The position numbers were made by a program, and so were the translations under genes. Positions 1 to 10,853 of a DNA stretch of 64,000 nt are shown piece by piece. The stretch is from Salinicola halophilus (GTDB lineage Bacteria > Pseudomonadota > Gammaproteobacteria > Pseudomonadales > Halomonadaceae). Position 1 is the first letter of the stretch, and each line of letters begins with the position of its first letter. The notes under the pieces are model-generated. The model worked only from the letters and a program-made list of their open reading frames with translations. It did not search any database and was not told where the DNA came from. The stretch is from NCBI RefSeq assembly GCF_003206155.1, contig NZ_PZJV01000002.1:434001-498000 (forward strand). The letters are read 5' to 3'.

Positions 1-600
1 GAGCAGCAGTCGTTTGCCCAGCGTGCCGCCGGGATGAGAGAGCGCGAAATCCTCGGCGCTGAAGCCGCGTGCCTCGAGTAGCGCCAGTGCCAGGGCGTCG
101 CCCATGGCGAGCGCAGCGGTGGTCGACGACGTGGGGGCGAGGTCGTGGGGGCACGCCTCGCGGGAGACGCCGACGTCGATGTGCACGTCGCTGTAGCGGG
201 CGAGCGTCGAACGCGCGCGACCCGTGAGGCTCACCAACGGCGTTCCCAGGCGCTTGAACAACGGCAGCAGCCCGGTGATCTCCTGGGTCTCCCCGGAATT
301 GGAGAGGGCGACGACCACGTCGTCACCGGTGATCATGCCGAGATCGCCGTGGCTCGCTTCGCCGGGATGTACGTAGAACGCCGGCGACCCGGTGCTGGCG
401 AAGGTGGCCGCCATCTTGCGGGCAATGTGCCCGGATTTGCCCATGCCGGTGACGATGAGCCGGCCACGGCAGGCCATCAATGTCTCGCAGGCGCGATCGA
501 AAGCGGCGTCGAGCTTATCGACGAGTTCGCCGATCGCCTGCTGCTCGAGCGTCAGCGTATGGCGGGCGCTGGCGCGAAAGTCGAATTGGGAGTGTGTCAT
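1..600 (-). CDS. kdsD: Arabinose-5-phosphate isomerase KdsD (3' end outside window)
   Basis: Cytoplasmic sugar-phosphate isomerase that converts ribulose-5-phosphate to arabinose-5-phosphate, the first step of Kdo synthesis for lipopolysaccharide. Translating the minus strand from the ATG at 600 gives 200 residues that run off the window edge. The visible part is a SIS domain: TGMGKSGHIARK at about residues 51-62, then SNSGET near 100, SLTGR, and the typical AMGDALA and HPGGTLGKRL stretches at the end. The two C-terminal CBS domains expected in KdsD would lie outside the window. It diverges from mlaF, the arrangement seen in Pseudomonas and enterobacteria, where the kds and mla genes adjoin. 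Family call is firm; the GutQ paralogue is the only real alternative. Confidence 0.93.
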   Translation of the reverse strand, partial: MTHSQFDFRASARHTLTLEQQAIGELVDKLDAAFDRACETLMACRGRLIVTGMGKSGHIARKMAATFASTGSPAFYVHPGEASHGDLGMITGDDVVVALSNSGETQEITGLLPLFKRLGTPLVSLTGRARSTLARYSDVHIDVGVSREACPHDLAPTSSTTAALAMGDALALALLEARGFSAEDFALSHPGGTLGKRLLL

Positions 601-1055
601 CGGTAGCCCGCAATCTCGTCGGCCGGATAGGCGCCGAAGCCTGACGAGATCAGTCTGAGTCGAGAGTGTGGCGAGGGAGTATACCTACGATCGCAGCGGG
701 ATTCGTCCCCCGACGACGCCGGGTGTTCGGTCGTCAGCGCGGATGCGGCACGCGTTCGCGCCGCCTCTGATGGAACGACTGGCGCGCGAGTCACGGATGC
801 CGGACGTTGAGGCGGTTCGACGCGCGGGTGTTTGCCGACTACGTTGCGGTATTCCGTCTACGTGGTCGTGGCGTCGGTTCGGTGCTCGATGCGCTAGAGC
901 CGAGTGACGCCGGTGGACCGGCACCGGACGCCGACGTTCTGGCGGTGCGCCTCGCATCGACGATCCGATGGCGTATCGATCAGCGACTGGGCGCCTTCGC
1001 TCAGGTTAAGATACAATGTTCGATAATATTCCAGCTCCCCAACGGTGGATGATGC
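601..1055. other. Divergent intergenic region kdsD/mlaF
   Basis: This is 455 bp with no convincing gene. Short ORFs are open on both strands, but none has a good ribosome binding site or a recognisable product. The right end is AT-richer than its surroundings. TACAAT at 1012-1017 and GATAAT at 1022-1027 could be -10 elements for mlaF, although no good -35 is visible. On the minus strand TATACT (678-683) is a candidate -10 for kdsD. The length is generous for a simple divergent promoter pair, but I see no riboswitch or small RNA in it. Confidence 0.5.
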
Positions 1056-1871
1056 ATGAATGACCCGATCATGATCGAGGTCAAGGATCTGCACTTCAGG
1101 CGCGGCAAGACTCAGATCTTTCGCGGCGTCGACCTTCAGATTCCTCTCGGTAAAATCACGGCCATCATGGGCCCGAGCGGTACCGGCAAGACGACGCTGC
1201 TCAAACTCATTGGCGGCCAGCTGACGCCGGACCGAGGGCAGGTGCTCATCGACGGTCAGGACGTTCACAAGCTGTCTCGACGCTCGCTGTTCAAGCTGCG
1301 CCGGCGCATGGGCATGCTGTTTCAGAGCGGGGCGCTGTTTTCCGATCTCGATGTCTTCGAGAACGTGGCCTTTCCGCTGCGAATTCATACCGAGCTGCCC
1401 AATGCCATGATCCGCGACATCGTGCTGATGAAGCTGCAGGCTGTGGGGCTTCGCGGCGCGCGCCACCTGATGCCCTCCGAGCTCTCCGGCGGCATGGCGA
1501 GACGGGTGGCGTTGGCGCGCGCCGTCGCTCTCGATCCGGACCTGGTGCTCTACGACGAGCCCTTCGTGGGGCAGGACCCGATTTCGATGGGCGTGCTGGT
1601 CCAGCTGATCAAGAAGGTCAATCAGGCGCTGGGGCTGACCGCGATCATGGTCTCTCACGACATCAAGGAGGCGCTCTCCATCGCCGACTATGTCTACATC
1701 ATCGCCGACGGTCAGGTGATGTCCCACGGCACACCCAGCACGCTGGACGTGAACGACGACGCGCACGTGCGTCAGTTCGTGCACGGTGAGCCGGACGGGC
1801 CGGTACCGTTTCACTATCCGGCGCCCGATTTCTACGACGATATCCTGGCACCGGCGGGGCAGTTTTCATGA
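1056..1871 (+). CDS. mlaF: ABC transporter ATP-binding protein MlaF
   Basis: ATPase of the inner-membrane MlaFEDB complex, which moves phospholipids between the inner membrane and periplasmic MlaC to maintain outer-membrane lipid asymmetry. The 271-residue protein has a complete nucleotide-binding domain: Walker A GPSGTGKT at 39-46, Q-loop Q90, ABC signature LSGGM at 143-147, Walker B ending in DE at 167-168 and switch H201. The length matches MlaF/Ttg2A. It is the first gene of mlaFEDCB; its stop overlaps the start of mlaE in an ATGA, implying translational coupling. The ATG at 1056 was kept because the conserved N-terminus starts immediately. Confidence 0.96.
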   Translation: MNDPIMIEVKDLHFRRGKTQIFRGVDLQIPLGKITAIMGPSGTGKTTLLKLIGGQLTPDRGQVLIDGQDVHKLSRRSLFKLRRRMGMLFQSGALFSDLDVFENVAFPLRIHTELPNAMIRDIVLMKLQAVGLRGARHLMPSELSGGMARRVALARAVALDPDLVLYDEPFVGQDPISMGVLVQLIKKVNQALGLTAIMVSHDIKEALSIADYVYIIADGQVMSHGTPSTLDVNDDAHVRQFVHGEPDGPVPFHYPAPDFYDDILAPAGQFS

Positions 1872-2650
1872 TCGATCGTATCGCTTTGCTCGGCCGGGGC
1901 ACGCTGGAGATGCTCGCAGCAGTCGGGCGTGCCGGGCTCTTTCTCGTTCAGTCCATCATCTGCCTTCCCTCTCGGGAAGGTCTTCATCTCTGGCTTCGGC
2001 AGATGCACTTCGTCGGGGTGATGTCGGTTGCCATCGTGCTGGTCTCGGGGCTTTTCATCGGCATGGTGCTGGCGCTGCAGGGCTTCACGATTCTGGTCGG
2101 TTTCGGCGCCGATGAAGCGCTCGGACAGATGGTGGCGCTGTCGCTGGTGCGTGAACTCGCGCCGGTCGTGGCAGCACTGCTGTTCGCCGGACGAGCGGGC
2201 TCGGCACTCACCGCCGAGATCGGTCTGATGAAGGCGACCGAGCAGCTCACCAGCATGGAGATGATCGGTGTCGATCCGCTGCGGCGTATCGTGGCCCCAA
2301 GACTCTGGGCCGGCTTCGTATCGCTGCCGATTCTCACCGTCATCTTCGGCGTGGTGGGTATCTGGGGCGGCTATCTGGTCGGCGTGAAGTGGCTGGGCGT
2401 CTACGACGGCTCCTTCTGGAGCAACATGCAGGACAGCGTGAGCTTCGTCGGTGACGTGCTCAACGGCATGGTCAAGAGCCTGGTGTTCGGTCTGGTCGTG
2501 ACCTGGATCGCAGTGTTCCAAGGCTACGACCTGATTCCGACCTCCGAAGGCATTTCACGCGCGACCACCCGCACGGTCGTGTACGCCTCGCTGGCGGTGC
2601 TGGGACTCGATTTCGTACTTACCGCCTTGATGTTTGGAGATTTGGGATGA
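1868..2650 (+). CDS. mlaE: ABC transporter permease MlaE
   Basis: Inner-membrane permease of the Mla phospholipid transporter. The 260-residue hydrophobic protein carries the MlaE/Ttg2B family core: five or so membrane segments, a [14 protein letters not shown] stretch around 116-129, and the [15 protein letters not shown] region that contacts the ATPase. It overlaps mlaF by 4 bp and mlaD by 4 bp, so the three are translated as a unit. Length is usual for the family. Confidence 0.96.
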   Translation: MIDRIALLGRGTLEMLAAVGRAGLFLVQSIICLPSREGLHLWLRQMHFVGVMSVAIVLVSGLFIGMVLALQGFTILVGFGADEALGQMVALSLVRELAPVVAALLFAGRAGSALTAEIGLMKATEQLTSMEMIGVDPLRRIVAPRLWAGFVSLPILTVIFGVVGIWGGYLVGVKWLGVYDGSFWSNMQDSVSFVGDVLNGMVKSLVFGLVVTWIAVFQGYDLIPTSEGISRATTRTVVYASLAVLGLDFVLTALMFGDLG

Positions 2651-3108
2651 AGCGCAATAGCTTACTCGAGCTGGGAGTCGGCATCTTCATGCTGGCGGGG
2701 ATTCTGGGGCTGGTATTTCTGGGGCTGCGCGTCAGCGGCCTCGGGGTAGGCGTGCCCAACGATACGTTCACGCTGAACGCGAACTTCTCCAACATCGGCG
2801 GCCTGCGGCCCAATGCCAAGGTCACCATGGCCGGCGTGCGCGTCGGCAAGGTCACCGATATCGAGCTCGATCCGAAATGGTTCGATGCCAAGGTGATCAT
2901 GGAGCTCGATTCGGAGTACGACGGCAAACTCTCCGAAGACACGACCGCGGCGATATTGACGTCGGGGCTGCTGGGCGAGCAGTACATCGGCCTGACAGTC
3001 GGCGGCGCGCCGGATACGCTTCACGATGGAGACGTCATACGCGATACCCAGCAGGCGCTGGTGCTGGAGGAGTTGATCCAGCAGTTCGTATCCAACATGG
3101 CCAATTGA
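2647..3108 (+). CDS. mlaD: Outer-membrane lipid asymmetry protein MlaD (MCE domain)
   Basis: Substrate-binding subunit of the Mla complex. In characterised homologues it forms a periplasmic hexameric ring on the MlaFE core and exchanges phospholipid with MlaC. The 153 residues comprise one N-terminal membrane anchor (about 8-28) followed by a single MCE domain (about 38-115) with the typical [19 protein letters not shown] stretch. [14 protein letters not shown] follows near 105-118. It starts within the last codons of mlaE (ATGA overlap) and precedes mlaC by 18 bp. Confidence 0.96.
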   Translation: MKRNSLLELGVGIFMLAGILGLVFLGLRVSGLGVGVPNDTFTLNANFSNIGGLRPNAKVTMAGVRVGKVTDIELDPKWFDAKVIMELDSEYDGKLSEDTTAAILTSGLLGEQYIGLTVGGAPDTLHDGDVIRDTQQALVLEELIQQFVSNMAN

Positions 3109-3126
3109 TAGGACAAGGAGTCGATC

Positions 3127-3795
3127 ATGAAAACGTCATTTGCCTCAAACCGCGGCGGTTTTGCCGTCGCAGCCGTACTCTTCTCGACCCTGCTGGCGCT
3201 CTTTGCCGGTACCGTGCAGGCCCAGGAGCGTTCGGCAGAAGCGGTCGTGCGTCAGAGCGTCGATTCGCTGATGAACGAAATCGACGGCAAGAAGGACTAC
3301 TACGCCAGTCATGAAGGCGAACTCGCCTCGCTCGTCGACAGCAACATGGAAGACGTCGCCGATTTTCGCTACATCGGTGCCAGTGTGATGGGGCGTTACT
3401 TCAGCGCGGCGACGCCGGAGCAGCGTTCGCGCTTCGTCAACGTCTTTCGCAAGACGCTGATCGATACCTATGCCAAGGGTCTGGTGACGTTCGACTATGA
3501 GACGCTGAACGTCAAAGCGAACGACGACGCCGGGCGCTACGAGGATCAGGAGTCGGTGGGCATGGACGTGGTCTCCACCAGCGGCCAGACCTACCCGGTC
3601 AGTTTCACGATGCGTGAGAGCAATGGCGAGTGGAAGGTCATCAACGTGATCGTCAACGGGATCAATCTGGGGCTGACCTTCCGCAACCAGTTCGACCAGG
3701 CAATGCGCGACAACAACCGTGACATCGACGCGGTCATCAACGGTTGGGCACCGGAAGTCGGCACCGAGGAGCTCGAGCAGGGCGGCGACTCTTGA
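3127..3795 (+). CDS. mlaC: Periplasmic phospholipid-binding protein MlaC
   Basis: Soluble periplasmic carrier that shuttles phospholipids between MlaD at the inner membrane and the MlaA/porin complex at the outer membrane. The 222-residue precursor has a Sec signal peptide with hydrophobic core AVAAVLFSTLLALFAG and a probable cleavage after VQA at residue 32. The rest is a Ttg2D/MlaC domain (RYIGASVMGRYF, FRKTLIDTYAKGL, NVIVNGINLGLTFRNQF). The AAGGAG at 3115-3120 is a good ribosome binding site. It is coupled to mlaB through a TTGA overlap. Confidence 0.95.
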   Translation: MKTSFASNRGGFAVAAVLFSTLLALFAGTVQAQERSAEAVVRQSVDSLMNEIDGKKDYYASHEGELASLVDSNMEDVADFRYIGASVMGRYFSAATPEQRSRFVNVFRKTLIDTYAKGLVTFDYETLNVKANDDAGRYEDQESVGMDVVSTSGQTYPVSFTMRESNGEWKVINVIVNGINLGLTFRNQFDQAMRDNNRDIDAVINGWAPEVGTEELEQGGDS

Positions 3796-4133
3796 GTCGG
3801 CTTCTCGAACGCGAGGATGCAACGCTCGACGTCGTCGACGAATGCGTCCTCACCATTCGGGGCGAAGCCGATTTCGATAGTGCCGGGCCGCTGGCCGAAG
3901 CGGGCCGCCAGTGGCTCGCCGATCAGGCGGCCGAGACCGAAGTCTCGTTCGATCTCACCGGCGTCGAAGTGGCGAGCAGCGCCGTGTTGAGCGTGCTGCT
4001 GGTATGGGTGAGGGGCGTACAGCATCACTCGCTGCGTCTCGAGCGCGTCTCGCTCTCGCAGCCGCTGCAGCGACTGATGGACATTACCGAGCTCTCGGCG
4101 CTGATGCCGGCTCGTGAGACGACCTGCGCCTGA
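3792..4133 (+). CDS. mlaB: STAS-domain protein MlaB
   Basis: Cytoplasmic STAS-domain subunit that binds MlaF and is needed for assembly and activity of the Mla transporter. I chose the TTG at 3792, which shares bases with the mlaC stop (TTGA) and gives 113 residues starting LSRLLERED. An upstream start at 3744 is open but adds only residues encoded inside the mlaC coding region. The STAS fold is visible as CVLTIRGEADFDSAG, FDLTGVEVASSAVLSVLLVW and the final helix. Sequence conservation in this subunit is low, so the symbol relies partly on operon position. Confidence 0.85.
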   Translation: MSRLLEREDATLDVVDECVLTIRGEADFDSAGPLAEAGRQWLADQAAETEVSFDLTGVEVASSAVLSVLLVWVRGVQHHSLRLERVSLSQPLQRLMDITELSALMPARETTCA

Positions 4134-4412
4134 GCGCGCCGGTTCACCTTGGCCCGTTTCGACGCGGCGGCCGATCTCGATCGGTCGCCGCGTTGTCGTT
4201 ATGGGCTTGCAAGTCGCACCGGGGCCCCGCAGGCACCCCTGGAGATCGTGCGGGCGCTCGGTGTAACGAGTCCTGTGGCCTGTCGCCGCTCGACGTCACC
4301 CTGGCTGTCACGTTTTTGCATGGCACGGCGTCGCCAACCCGGGCCGCTTTCCGCTACCATGTGGCGCTTTCCGATCGTATTTGAACCAGCCGCCATCAGG
4401 GAGAGTGTTGCC

Positions 4413-4667
4413 ATGCAACCCAGCGACGTCAAAAGCCGCCTCGAGGAGCGAATCGACGGCTGCGAATTTCATATCCAGGGCGAGGGCTGCAACTTCCAGG
4501 TGACCGCCGTGGGCGAGGTGTTCGACGGCATGAGCAAGGTCAAGAGCCAGCAGCTGATCTACGGCGCGCTCTCCGACGAGATCGCTTCGGGGGCGCTACA
4601 CGCCGTCACCATCAAGACTTTCACGCCGGCCCAGTGGCAGAGCGCCCCGGACAACACCGGCCTCTGA
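4413..4667 (+). CDS. ibaG: BolA-family protein IbaG
   Basis: Small BolA/IbaG-type protein of 84 residues; family members bind monothiol glutaredoxins with a [2Fe-2S] cluster and are linked to acid tolerance and iron-sulfur trafficking. The start is the ATG at 4413, with GGGAGAG at 4399-4405 about 8 nt upstream. A longer in-frame ORF from 4149 is open, but its first 88 codons show no protein character. Visible family features include the conserved cysteine in EGCNFQVTAVGE and the GMSKVKSQQLIYGAL helix. It sits between mlaB and murA, the usual gammaproteobacterial context. The 279 bp upstream (4134-4412) hold no other gene I can support. Confidence 0.92.
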   Translation: MQPSDVKSRLEERIDGCEFHIQGEGCNFQVTAVGEVFDGMSKVKSQQLIYGALSDEIASGALHAVTIKTFTPAQWQSAPDNTGL

Positions 4668-4714
4668 TCGTCGCCTCGCGGCCCCACGGGGTCGCTTCTC
4701 GTTCGAGTGCATAG

Positions 4715-5986
<1,272 letters not shown>

Positions 5987-6052
5987 CGAATCGCGCGGCG
6001 GCGCCCTGGGCGTCACCGCGGGGATCGAACCGAACGACCGTAGATGGATGAC

Positions 6053-6700
6053 ATGAGCGATCAACTGATAGTCGCGCTCTCCAAGGGAAGAATTCTCGAG
6101 GAGACGCTCCCGCTGCTGGCGGACGCCGGCATCGTGCCCGCCGATGACTTCGGCAAGAGCCGCAAGCTGCTGTTCGACACCAACCTCGAGCACGTCAAGC
6201 TGGTGGTGATTCGCGCCGTCGACGTGCCGACCTACGTCCAGCTCGGCGCCGCGGATCTGGGCATCGCCGGCAAGGACGTCCTGCTCGAGCACGGCGCCGA
6301 CGGGCTCTACGAGCCGCTGGATCTGGGTATCTCGCGCTGCCGACTGATGACCGCGGGGATCGTGGGCGCCTCGCCGGCGCGTGCCCGGCGGCGGGTGGCG
6401 ACCAAGTTCGTCAACGTCGCCCGACGTTATTATGCCGAGCTGGGTATCCAGGCCGAGGTGATCAAGCTCTACGGCGCCATGGAACTCGCGCCGCTGATGA
6501 ACCTGGCCGACGAGATCGTCGACATCGTCGACACCGGCAATACGCTGCGCGCCAACGGCATGGAGCCGCGCGAGCTGATCGAGAACATCAGTACGCGGCT
6601 GGTGGTCAACAAGGCGTCGATGACGATGAAGCACGCCGAACTCAAGCCGCTCATCGAGCGTCTGCGCACGGCGGTCACCGCGCGCGAGCAGAACGTTTGA
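6053..6700 (+). CDS. hisG: ATP phosphoribosyltransferase HisG, short form
   Basis: First enzyme of histidine synthesis, condensing ATP with PRPP. At 215 residues from the ATG at 6053 it is the short form, which lacks the C-terminal regulatory domain and normally works with HisZ; no hisZ is in the window. An in-frame ATG at 6044 would add three residues and cannot be excluded. Motifs: [15 protein letters not shown] at the N-terminus, [13 protein letters not shown], and [16 protein letters not shown] in the PRPP-binding region. hisD follows after 133 bp. Confidence 0.95.
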   Translation: MSDQLIVALSKGRILEETLPLLADAGIVPADDFGKSRKLLFDTNLEHVKLVVIRAVDVPTYVQLGAADLGIAGKDVLLEHGADGLYEPLDLGISRCRLMTAGIVGASPARARRRVATKFVNVARRYYAELGIQAEVIKLYGAMELAPLMNLADEIVDIVDTGNTLRANGMEPRELIENISTRLVVNKASMTMKHAELKPLIERLRTAVTAREQNV

Positions 6701-6833
6701 CGCCAGTCGCTCACCGCTGCCGAATGAATCGCCCGGCGGCGGGGCGCTCGCCCCCAGTCAGTCAGTAGCCAGTAGCGTCTTTTCGATACCGTCCCGTGGC
6801 GCAAGCCTGCGCCGTCGCCTTTGAGAGAATGTC

Positions 6834-8144
6834 ATGAGTCCATCGCGCCCCCTCGCTCGCCTGTCCACTCAGGATGCCGACTTCGACTCGCGCCTCGAGG
6901 CGCTACTGGCCTGGGAGGGCGTTTCCGACCACGAGATCGGTTCCCGGGTCGATGAGATCATCGCCGGCATTCGCGCCCGGGGGGATGCCGCGCTGATCGA
7001 GTACACCAATCGTTTCGATCGTCTGAACGTGGCGGACGTCGCGGCACTCACGCTCCCCCGTGAGCGCCTCGCGCGGGCCTTCGCCGCGCTACCGGAGACG
7101 CAGCGCGAAGCGCTCGAGCATGCCGCCGAGAGAATTCGCCGTTACCACGAGCATCAGAAGCCGAGTTCGTGGCAGTACGAGGAGGCGGACGGCACGCTGC
7201 TGGGTCAGAAGGTGACGCCGATCGACCGCGTCGGCATCTATGTGCCGGGCGGCAAGGCGGCCTATCCCTCCTCGGTGCTGATGAACGCCATTCCCGCAGC
7301 GGTCGCCGGCGTGAGCGAGATCGTGATGGTCGTGCCTACGCCGGACGGCGTGCTCAACGATCTGGTGCTGGGGGCGGCGCACCTCGCCGGTGTCGAGCGG
7401 GTCTTCACGGTGGGCGGTGCCCAAGCGGTCGCGGCGCTCGCCTACGGCACCGAGAGCGTGCCGCGGGTCGACAAGATCGTCGGGCCGGGCAATATCTACG
7501 TGGCGACCGCCAAGCGCGCGGTGTTCGGTCAGGTGGGGATCGACATGATCGCCGGACCTTCCGAGATTCTGATCGTCTCCGACGGCGTCACCGATCCCGA
7601 GTGGCTGGCGATGGATCTCTTCTCTCAGGCCGAGCACGACGAGGATGCCCAGGCGATGCTGATCGGTTGGGACGCGGCACATCTCGACGCCGTGGAGGCC
7701 GCCATCGAACGCCTGCTGCCGACGATGGAGCGCGAAGCGATCATTCGCGAATCGCTCTCGCGCCGCGGGGCGCTGATTCGCTGTCAGAGTGAGGAGGAGG
7801 CCATCGCCATCGTCGATCGCGTCGCCCCCGAGCATCTCGAACTCTCCGTCGAGGCACCGCAGGCAATGGCTGAACGCGTGCGCCACGCCGGCGCGATCTT
7901 CATGGGTCGCTATACGGCAGAGGCGCTGGGGGATTACTGCGCCGGGCCGAACCACGTTCTGCCCACCTCCGGCACCGCCCGTTTCTCCTCGCCGCTGGGC
8001 GTCTACGACTTCCAGAAGCGGTCCTCGCTGATCCAGTGCTCGCCGGAAGGCGCCGACCGCCTGGGGCGCACGGCTTCCGTGCTCGCCCGCGGCGAGTCGC
8101 TCACCGCTCATGCCCGCTCGGCCGAGAGTCGTTTCAAACGCTGA
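6834..8144 (+). CDS. hisD: Histidinol dehydrogenase HisD
   Basis: Zinc- and NAD-dependent enzyme that oxidises L-histidinol to L-histidine through the aldehyde. It has 436 residues, the usual length. The signature region [15 protein letters not shown] lies at about 236-250, and the zinc-site residues appear in SQAEHDED (Q265, H268). [20 protein letters not shown], near the C-terminal third, is strongly conserved. In Pseudomonas hisC usually follows hisD before the algW-type protease; here hisD is followed by 139 non-coding bases and then the convergent protease gene, so hisC is missing. Confidence 0.97.
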   Translation: MSPSRPLARLSTQDADFDSRLEALLAWEGVSDHEIGSRVDEIIAGIRARGDAALIEYTNRFDRLNVADVAALTLPRERLARAFAALPETQREALEHAAERIRRYHEHQKPSSWQYEEADGTLLGQKVTPIDRVGIYVPGGKAAYPSSVLMNAIPAAVAGVSEIVMVVPTPDGVLNDLVLGAAHLAGVERVFTVGGAQAVAALAYGTESVPRVDKIVGPGNIYVATAKRAVFGQVGIDMIAGPSEILIVSDGVTDPEWLAMDLFSQAEHDEDAQAMLIGWDAAHLDAVEAAIERLLPTMEREAIIRESLSRRGALIRCQSEEEAIAIVDRVAPEHLELSVEAPQAMAERVRHAGAIFMGRYTAEALGDYCAGPNHVLPTSGTARFSSPLGVYDFQKRSSLIQCSPEGADRLGRTASVLARGESLTAHARSAESRFKR

Positions 8145-8283
8145 TCGACCCAACGCGGTCGGCCGTCATCGGGCGGTCGATCCTGTTCGACCGGCCTACC
8201 TGGATTGTGGCCCAGCTATCACCGGGCGCCGCGCCCGAACCGCTTCGATCGTGATGTTCGTGACGCGCGACGCTCCGGGCTCG

Positions 8284-9651
8284 CTACAGCGATAGCTCGC
8301 TGTCAGGTGATTGAAGCGCGGGGATCATCGAAGAGGGCGGCCACGCCGCCGCTTCCGAGCTGGCGTTGCTTTCTGGCATTGCCGGCTCGTCGGCGTTTTC
8401 ATTGTCGGGGCCGCGTGGGGCGCCTTCTGGGGCCGCCGGTGGCGTGACCTCCCCCTTGTCGTTCTCTTCCGTCTCCGGGGCGGGGGTGCCGTCGGCCTCT
8501 TCGGCATCGCCCGGTTCGGGGCGCTCGCCCACCGTCACCATGACTTCCCGTTGCTGCCCGCCGCGAATCAGCGTGACGGGCAGCCGCGTGCCGGGGGCGA
8601 TCTCGGCGATATCGACCATGGTATCGCGCGGATCACGAATGGGGGCGCCATCGATCGAAATCAGAATGTCCCCCGGTTGGAGGCCCGCCTCGTCTCCCGG
8701 CCCGTCGTCGATCACGTTGGCGATGATCACTCCGCTCAACGTCTTCAGGCCGAACGAGGTGGCGAGGTCCGGTGTCATCTGCTGAGCGTCGACACCCAGC
8801 CAGCCGCGAATCACCCGACCGTGCGTCACGATGTCCGCCAGGATGTCGCGGGCCACGTTGGCCGGAATGGCGAAGCCGATGCCCTGAGAGCCACCGGAGC
8901 GGGAAAATATCGCCGTGTTGATGCCGATCAGGGCACCGTTAGCGTCGACCAGCGCACCGCCCGAGTTGCCCGGGTTGATCGCGGCGTCGGTCTGTATGAA
9001 ATCTTCGTAGGCGTTCAGGCCGAGATGATCACGTCCGGTGGCGCTGATGATGCCCATGGTCACCGTCTGTCCGACGCCGAACGGGTTGCCGATCGCGAGC
9101 GTCACATCGCCGATGGCGACGTTTTCCGAGTCACTCAATTTGATAACGGGGAGATCGTCGAGGGTGATCTTGAGCACGGCGAGATCGCTGTCGGGGTCGG
9201 TGCCGATGACCTGGGCGATCGCTTCGCGGCCGTCGCGCAGGGCGATCTGAATCTGGTCGGCGTCGTTGACGACGTGGTTGTTGGTCAGGATATAGCCGCT
9301 CTCGCTGACGATGACGCCGGAACTCAGGCTCGACAGCATGCGCTGGCGCTGAGGCATGTCGCGACCGTAGAACTGGCGAAAGAAAGGGTCCGACATCAGA
9401 GGATGCTGATTGACGTCGACCTCCCGCGAGGAGTAGACGTTCACCACCGCCGGCGCGGCATAATTGACCGCCTGAGAGTAGCTCACCGGCCCCTGGCGCC
9501 GATCGAGAGCGGGGGCTTCGATCAGCTGGGGGGCATCGATGGGGGGCCCGGCAGTGTGACCGAGCAGGCTCGGGAAGGCGTAGAGCAGCGCCACGGCAAA
9601 GCCGATGCCGCAGAGCGCGGGCCAGAAATAGGCCAGAAAATGGCGGCGCAT
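8284..9651 (-). CDS. algW: DegS/AlgW-type periplasmic serine protease
   Basis: Membrane-anchored trypsin-like protease with one PDZ domain. In relatives, DegS/AlgW senses misfolded outer-membrane proteins and starts the cascade that frees the envelope-stress sigma factor. The ATG at 9651 (AAGGAT 7 nt upstream) gives 455 residues; a TTG start 13 codons earlier is less likely. One N-terminal membrane segment (about 10-28) precedes the protease domain with catalytic H126 (TNNHVV), D156 (DSDLAVL) and S230 (GNSGGA). A single PDZ domain follows (about 275-375). The last 75 or so residues form an acidic, proline-rich tail not usual in AlgW/DegS. Two PDZ domains would be expected for DegP, so DegP is ruled out. 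Confidence 0.9.
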   Translation of the reverse strand: MRRHFLAYFWPALCGIGFAVALLYAFPSLLGHTAGPPIDAPQLIEAPALDRRQGPVSYSQAVNYAAPAVVNVYSSREVDVNQHPLMSDPFFRQFYGRDMPQRQRMLSSLSSGVIVSESGYILTNNHVVNDADQIQIALRDGREAIAQVIGTDPDSDLAVLKITLDDLPVIKLSDSENVAIGDVTLAIGNPFGVGQTVTMGIISATGRDHLGLNAYEDFIQTDAAINPGNSGGALVDANGALIGINTAIFSRSGGSQGIGFAIPANVARDILADIVTHGRVIRGWLGVDAQQMTPDLATSFGLKTLSGVIIANVIDDGPGDEAGLQPGDILISIDGAPIRDPRDTMVDIAEIAPGTRLPVTLIRGGQQREVMVTVGERPEPGDAEEADGTPAPETEENDKGEVTPPAAPEGAPRGPDNENADEPAMPESNASSEAAAWPPSSMIPALQSPDSELSL

Positions 9652-9903
9652 GCGCGGATCCTTGAATGACGGTGTGGCCGGGTGAGCCAATCCGTTCTTA
9701 TCGTTCGACGGCTGGTACGAGAATGATGGTTTCCGCTACGTGGCGGCGCTGACACAATATCGCCAGCGATTCGCTGCGCGACGGTCATTCGTTACACGAT
9801 CGTGCCGACGGCGAAACCGCGAAACGGGCGCTTCGCGATGATCGCTGCCGCCAAGCGAAACGCAAGAGTCTAGCACTCATCCTCATTCGACGCTGGAGCC
9901 GCC
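9652..9903. other. Divergent intergenic region algW/nif3-like
   Basis: These 252 bp separate the protease gene (minus) from the Nif3-like gene (plus). The sequence must hold promoters for both, but I see no convincing -35/-10 pair and no hairpin or repeat. Confidence 0.35.
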
Positions 9904-10662
9904 ATGATTTCCCGAGATGCGCTGAACCAGGCGATGGATGCCGAATTGAAGGCATCGACGTTCAAGGACTACACCGTCAACGGTCTGCAGATCGAAGGCA
10001 GCGAGACGGTCAGTCGAGTGCTCAGCGGCGTGACGGCCTGTCAGGCACTGCTCGACGAGGCGGTCGCCTGGCAGGCGGACGCCGTACTGGTTCATCACGG
10101 CTACTTCTGGAAGAACGAACCCGTCGCGGTCACTGGCATGAAGCAGCGGCGCTTTGCCACGCTACTCAAAAACGGGATCAACCTGTTCGCCTATCATCTG
10201 CCCTTGGATGCCCATGTCTCACTGGGCAACAACGCCTGTTTGGGACGCCGCCTGGGGCTCGAGGTCGAGCGTTGTCTGGATGACGAGCTCGGCAAGGGTC
10301 TGCTGTGGTTCGGTCGGCCCGAGACGTCGCTGACCACTGAGTCACTCGGGGCGCGTGTCGAATCGGCCCTGGGTCGTAGCCCCACCGTGGTAACGGGTCA
10401 CGAGGGAGAGATAGAGCGCATCGCCTGGTGTACCGGGGGGGCGCAGGACATGCTGCCGGCGGCGGCCGAGGCGGGGGCGCAGGCGTTCATCTCGGGTGAG
10501 ATATCCGAACGCACTACACACATGGCGCGGGAGATGGGGATAACCTACGTGGCCGCGGGGCATCATGCCACCGAGCGCGATGGGGTCCGCGAACTCGGCG
10601 AGTGGCTCGCCACCCGTTTCGACGCGGAGCATCGGTTCGTGGATATCGACAACCCGGCGTGA
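9904..10662 (+). CDS. Nif3-like dinuclear metal center protein (YbgI family)
   Basis: Member of the NIF3/YbgI family, hexameric dinuclear-metal proteins sometimes annotated as GTP cyclohydrolase 1 type 2 homologues; the physiological reaction is not settled. The protein has 252 residues, as for E. coli YbgI. Metal-ligand motifs are in place: H64-H65 (VLVHHGYFW), H98 and D102-x-H104 (AYHLPLDAH), and the C-terminal AAGHHATERDGV. No inserted PII-like domain is present, so it is the short form. It occupies the same neighbourhood (next to algW and yhcB) as in Pseudomonas. A TGGAG precedes the ATG by 6 nt. Confidence 0.92.
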   Translation: MISRDALNQAMDAELKASTFKDYTVNGLQIEGSETVSRVLSGVTACQALLDEAVAWQADAVLVHHGYFWKNEPVAVTGMKQRRFATLLKNGINLFAYHLPLDAHVSLGNNACLGRRLGLEVERCLDDELGKGLLWFGRPETSLTTESLGARVESALGRSPTVVTGHEGEIERIAWCTGGAQDMLPAAAEAGAQAFISGEISERTTHMAREMGITYVAAGHHATERDGVRELGEWLATRFDAEHRFVDIDNPA

Positions 10663-10853
10663 CCGCGGCACGTTTCGGCTCTAGGGTCTTTCATGCGGAC
10701 GCGACGTGAATGCCGGGCGGGAAGCAAGCGGGTTGAGCGAGGGGGGAGCGAGAATGCGGCATTCAAGCCGGCCCTTAGTGACCGCTGACGCGGGGAGTGC
10801 AGGCGTCGAGCATCGGCTCGGGCCGGGTCGCGCCCGGCCGAGGTGTTGGTCGA

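Noticed and set aside
668-1052. Small ORFs between kdsD and mlaF
   Set aside because: Composition is Arg-rich and compatible with random GC-rich sequence on both strands; no start signals.
9652-9690. TTG start for the AlgW-type protease
   Set aside because: The ATG at 9651 has AAGGAT at proper spacing, and the extra 13 residues are not conserved.
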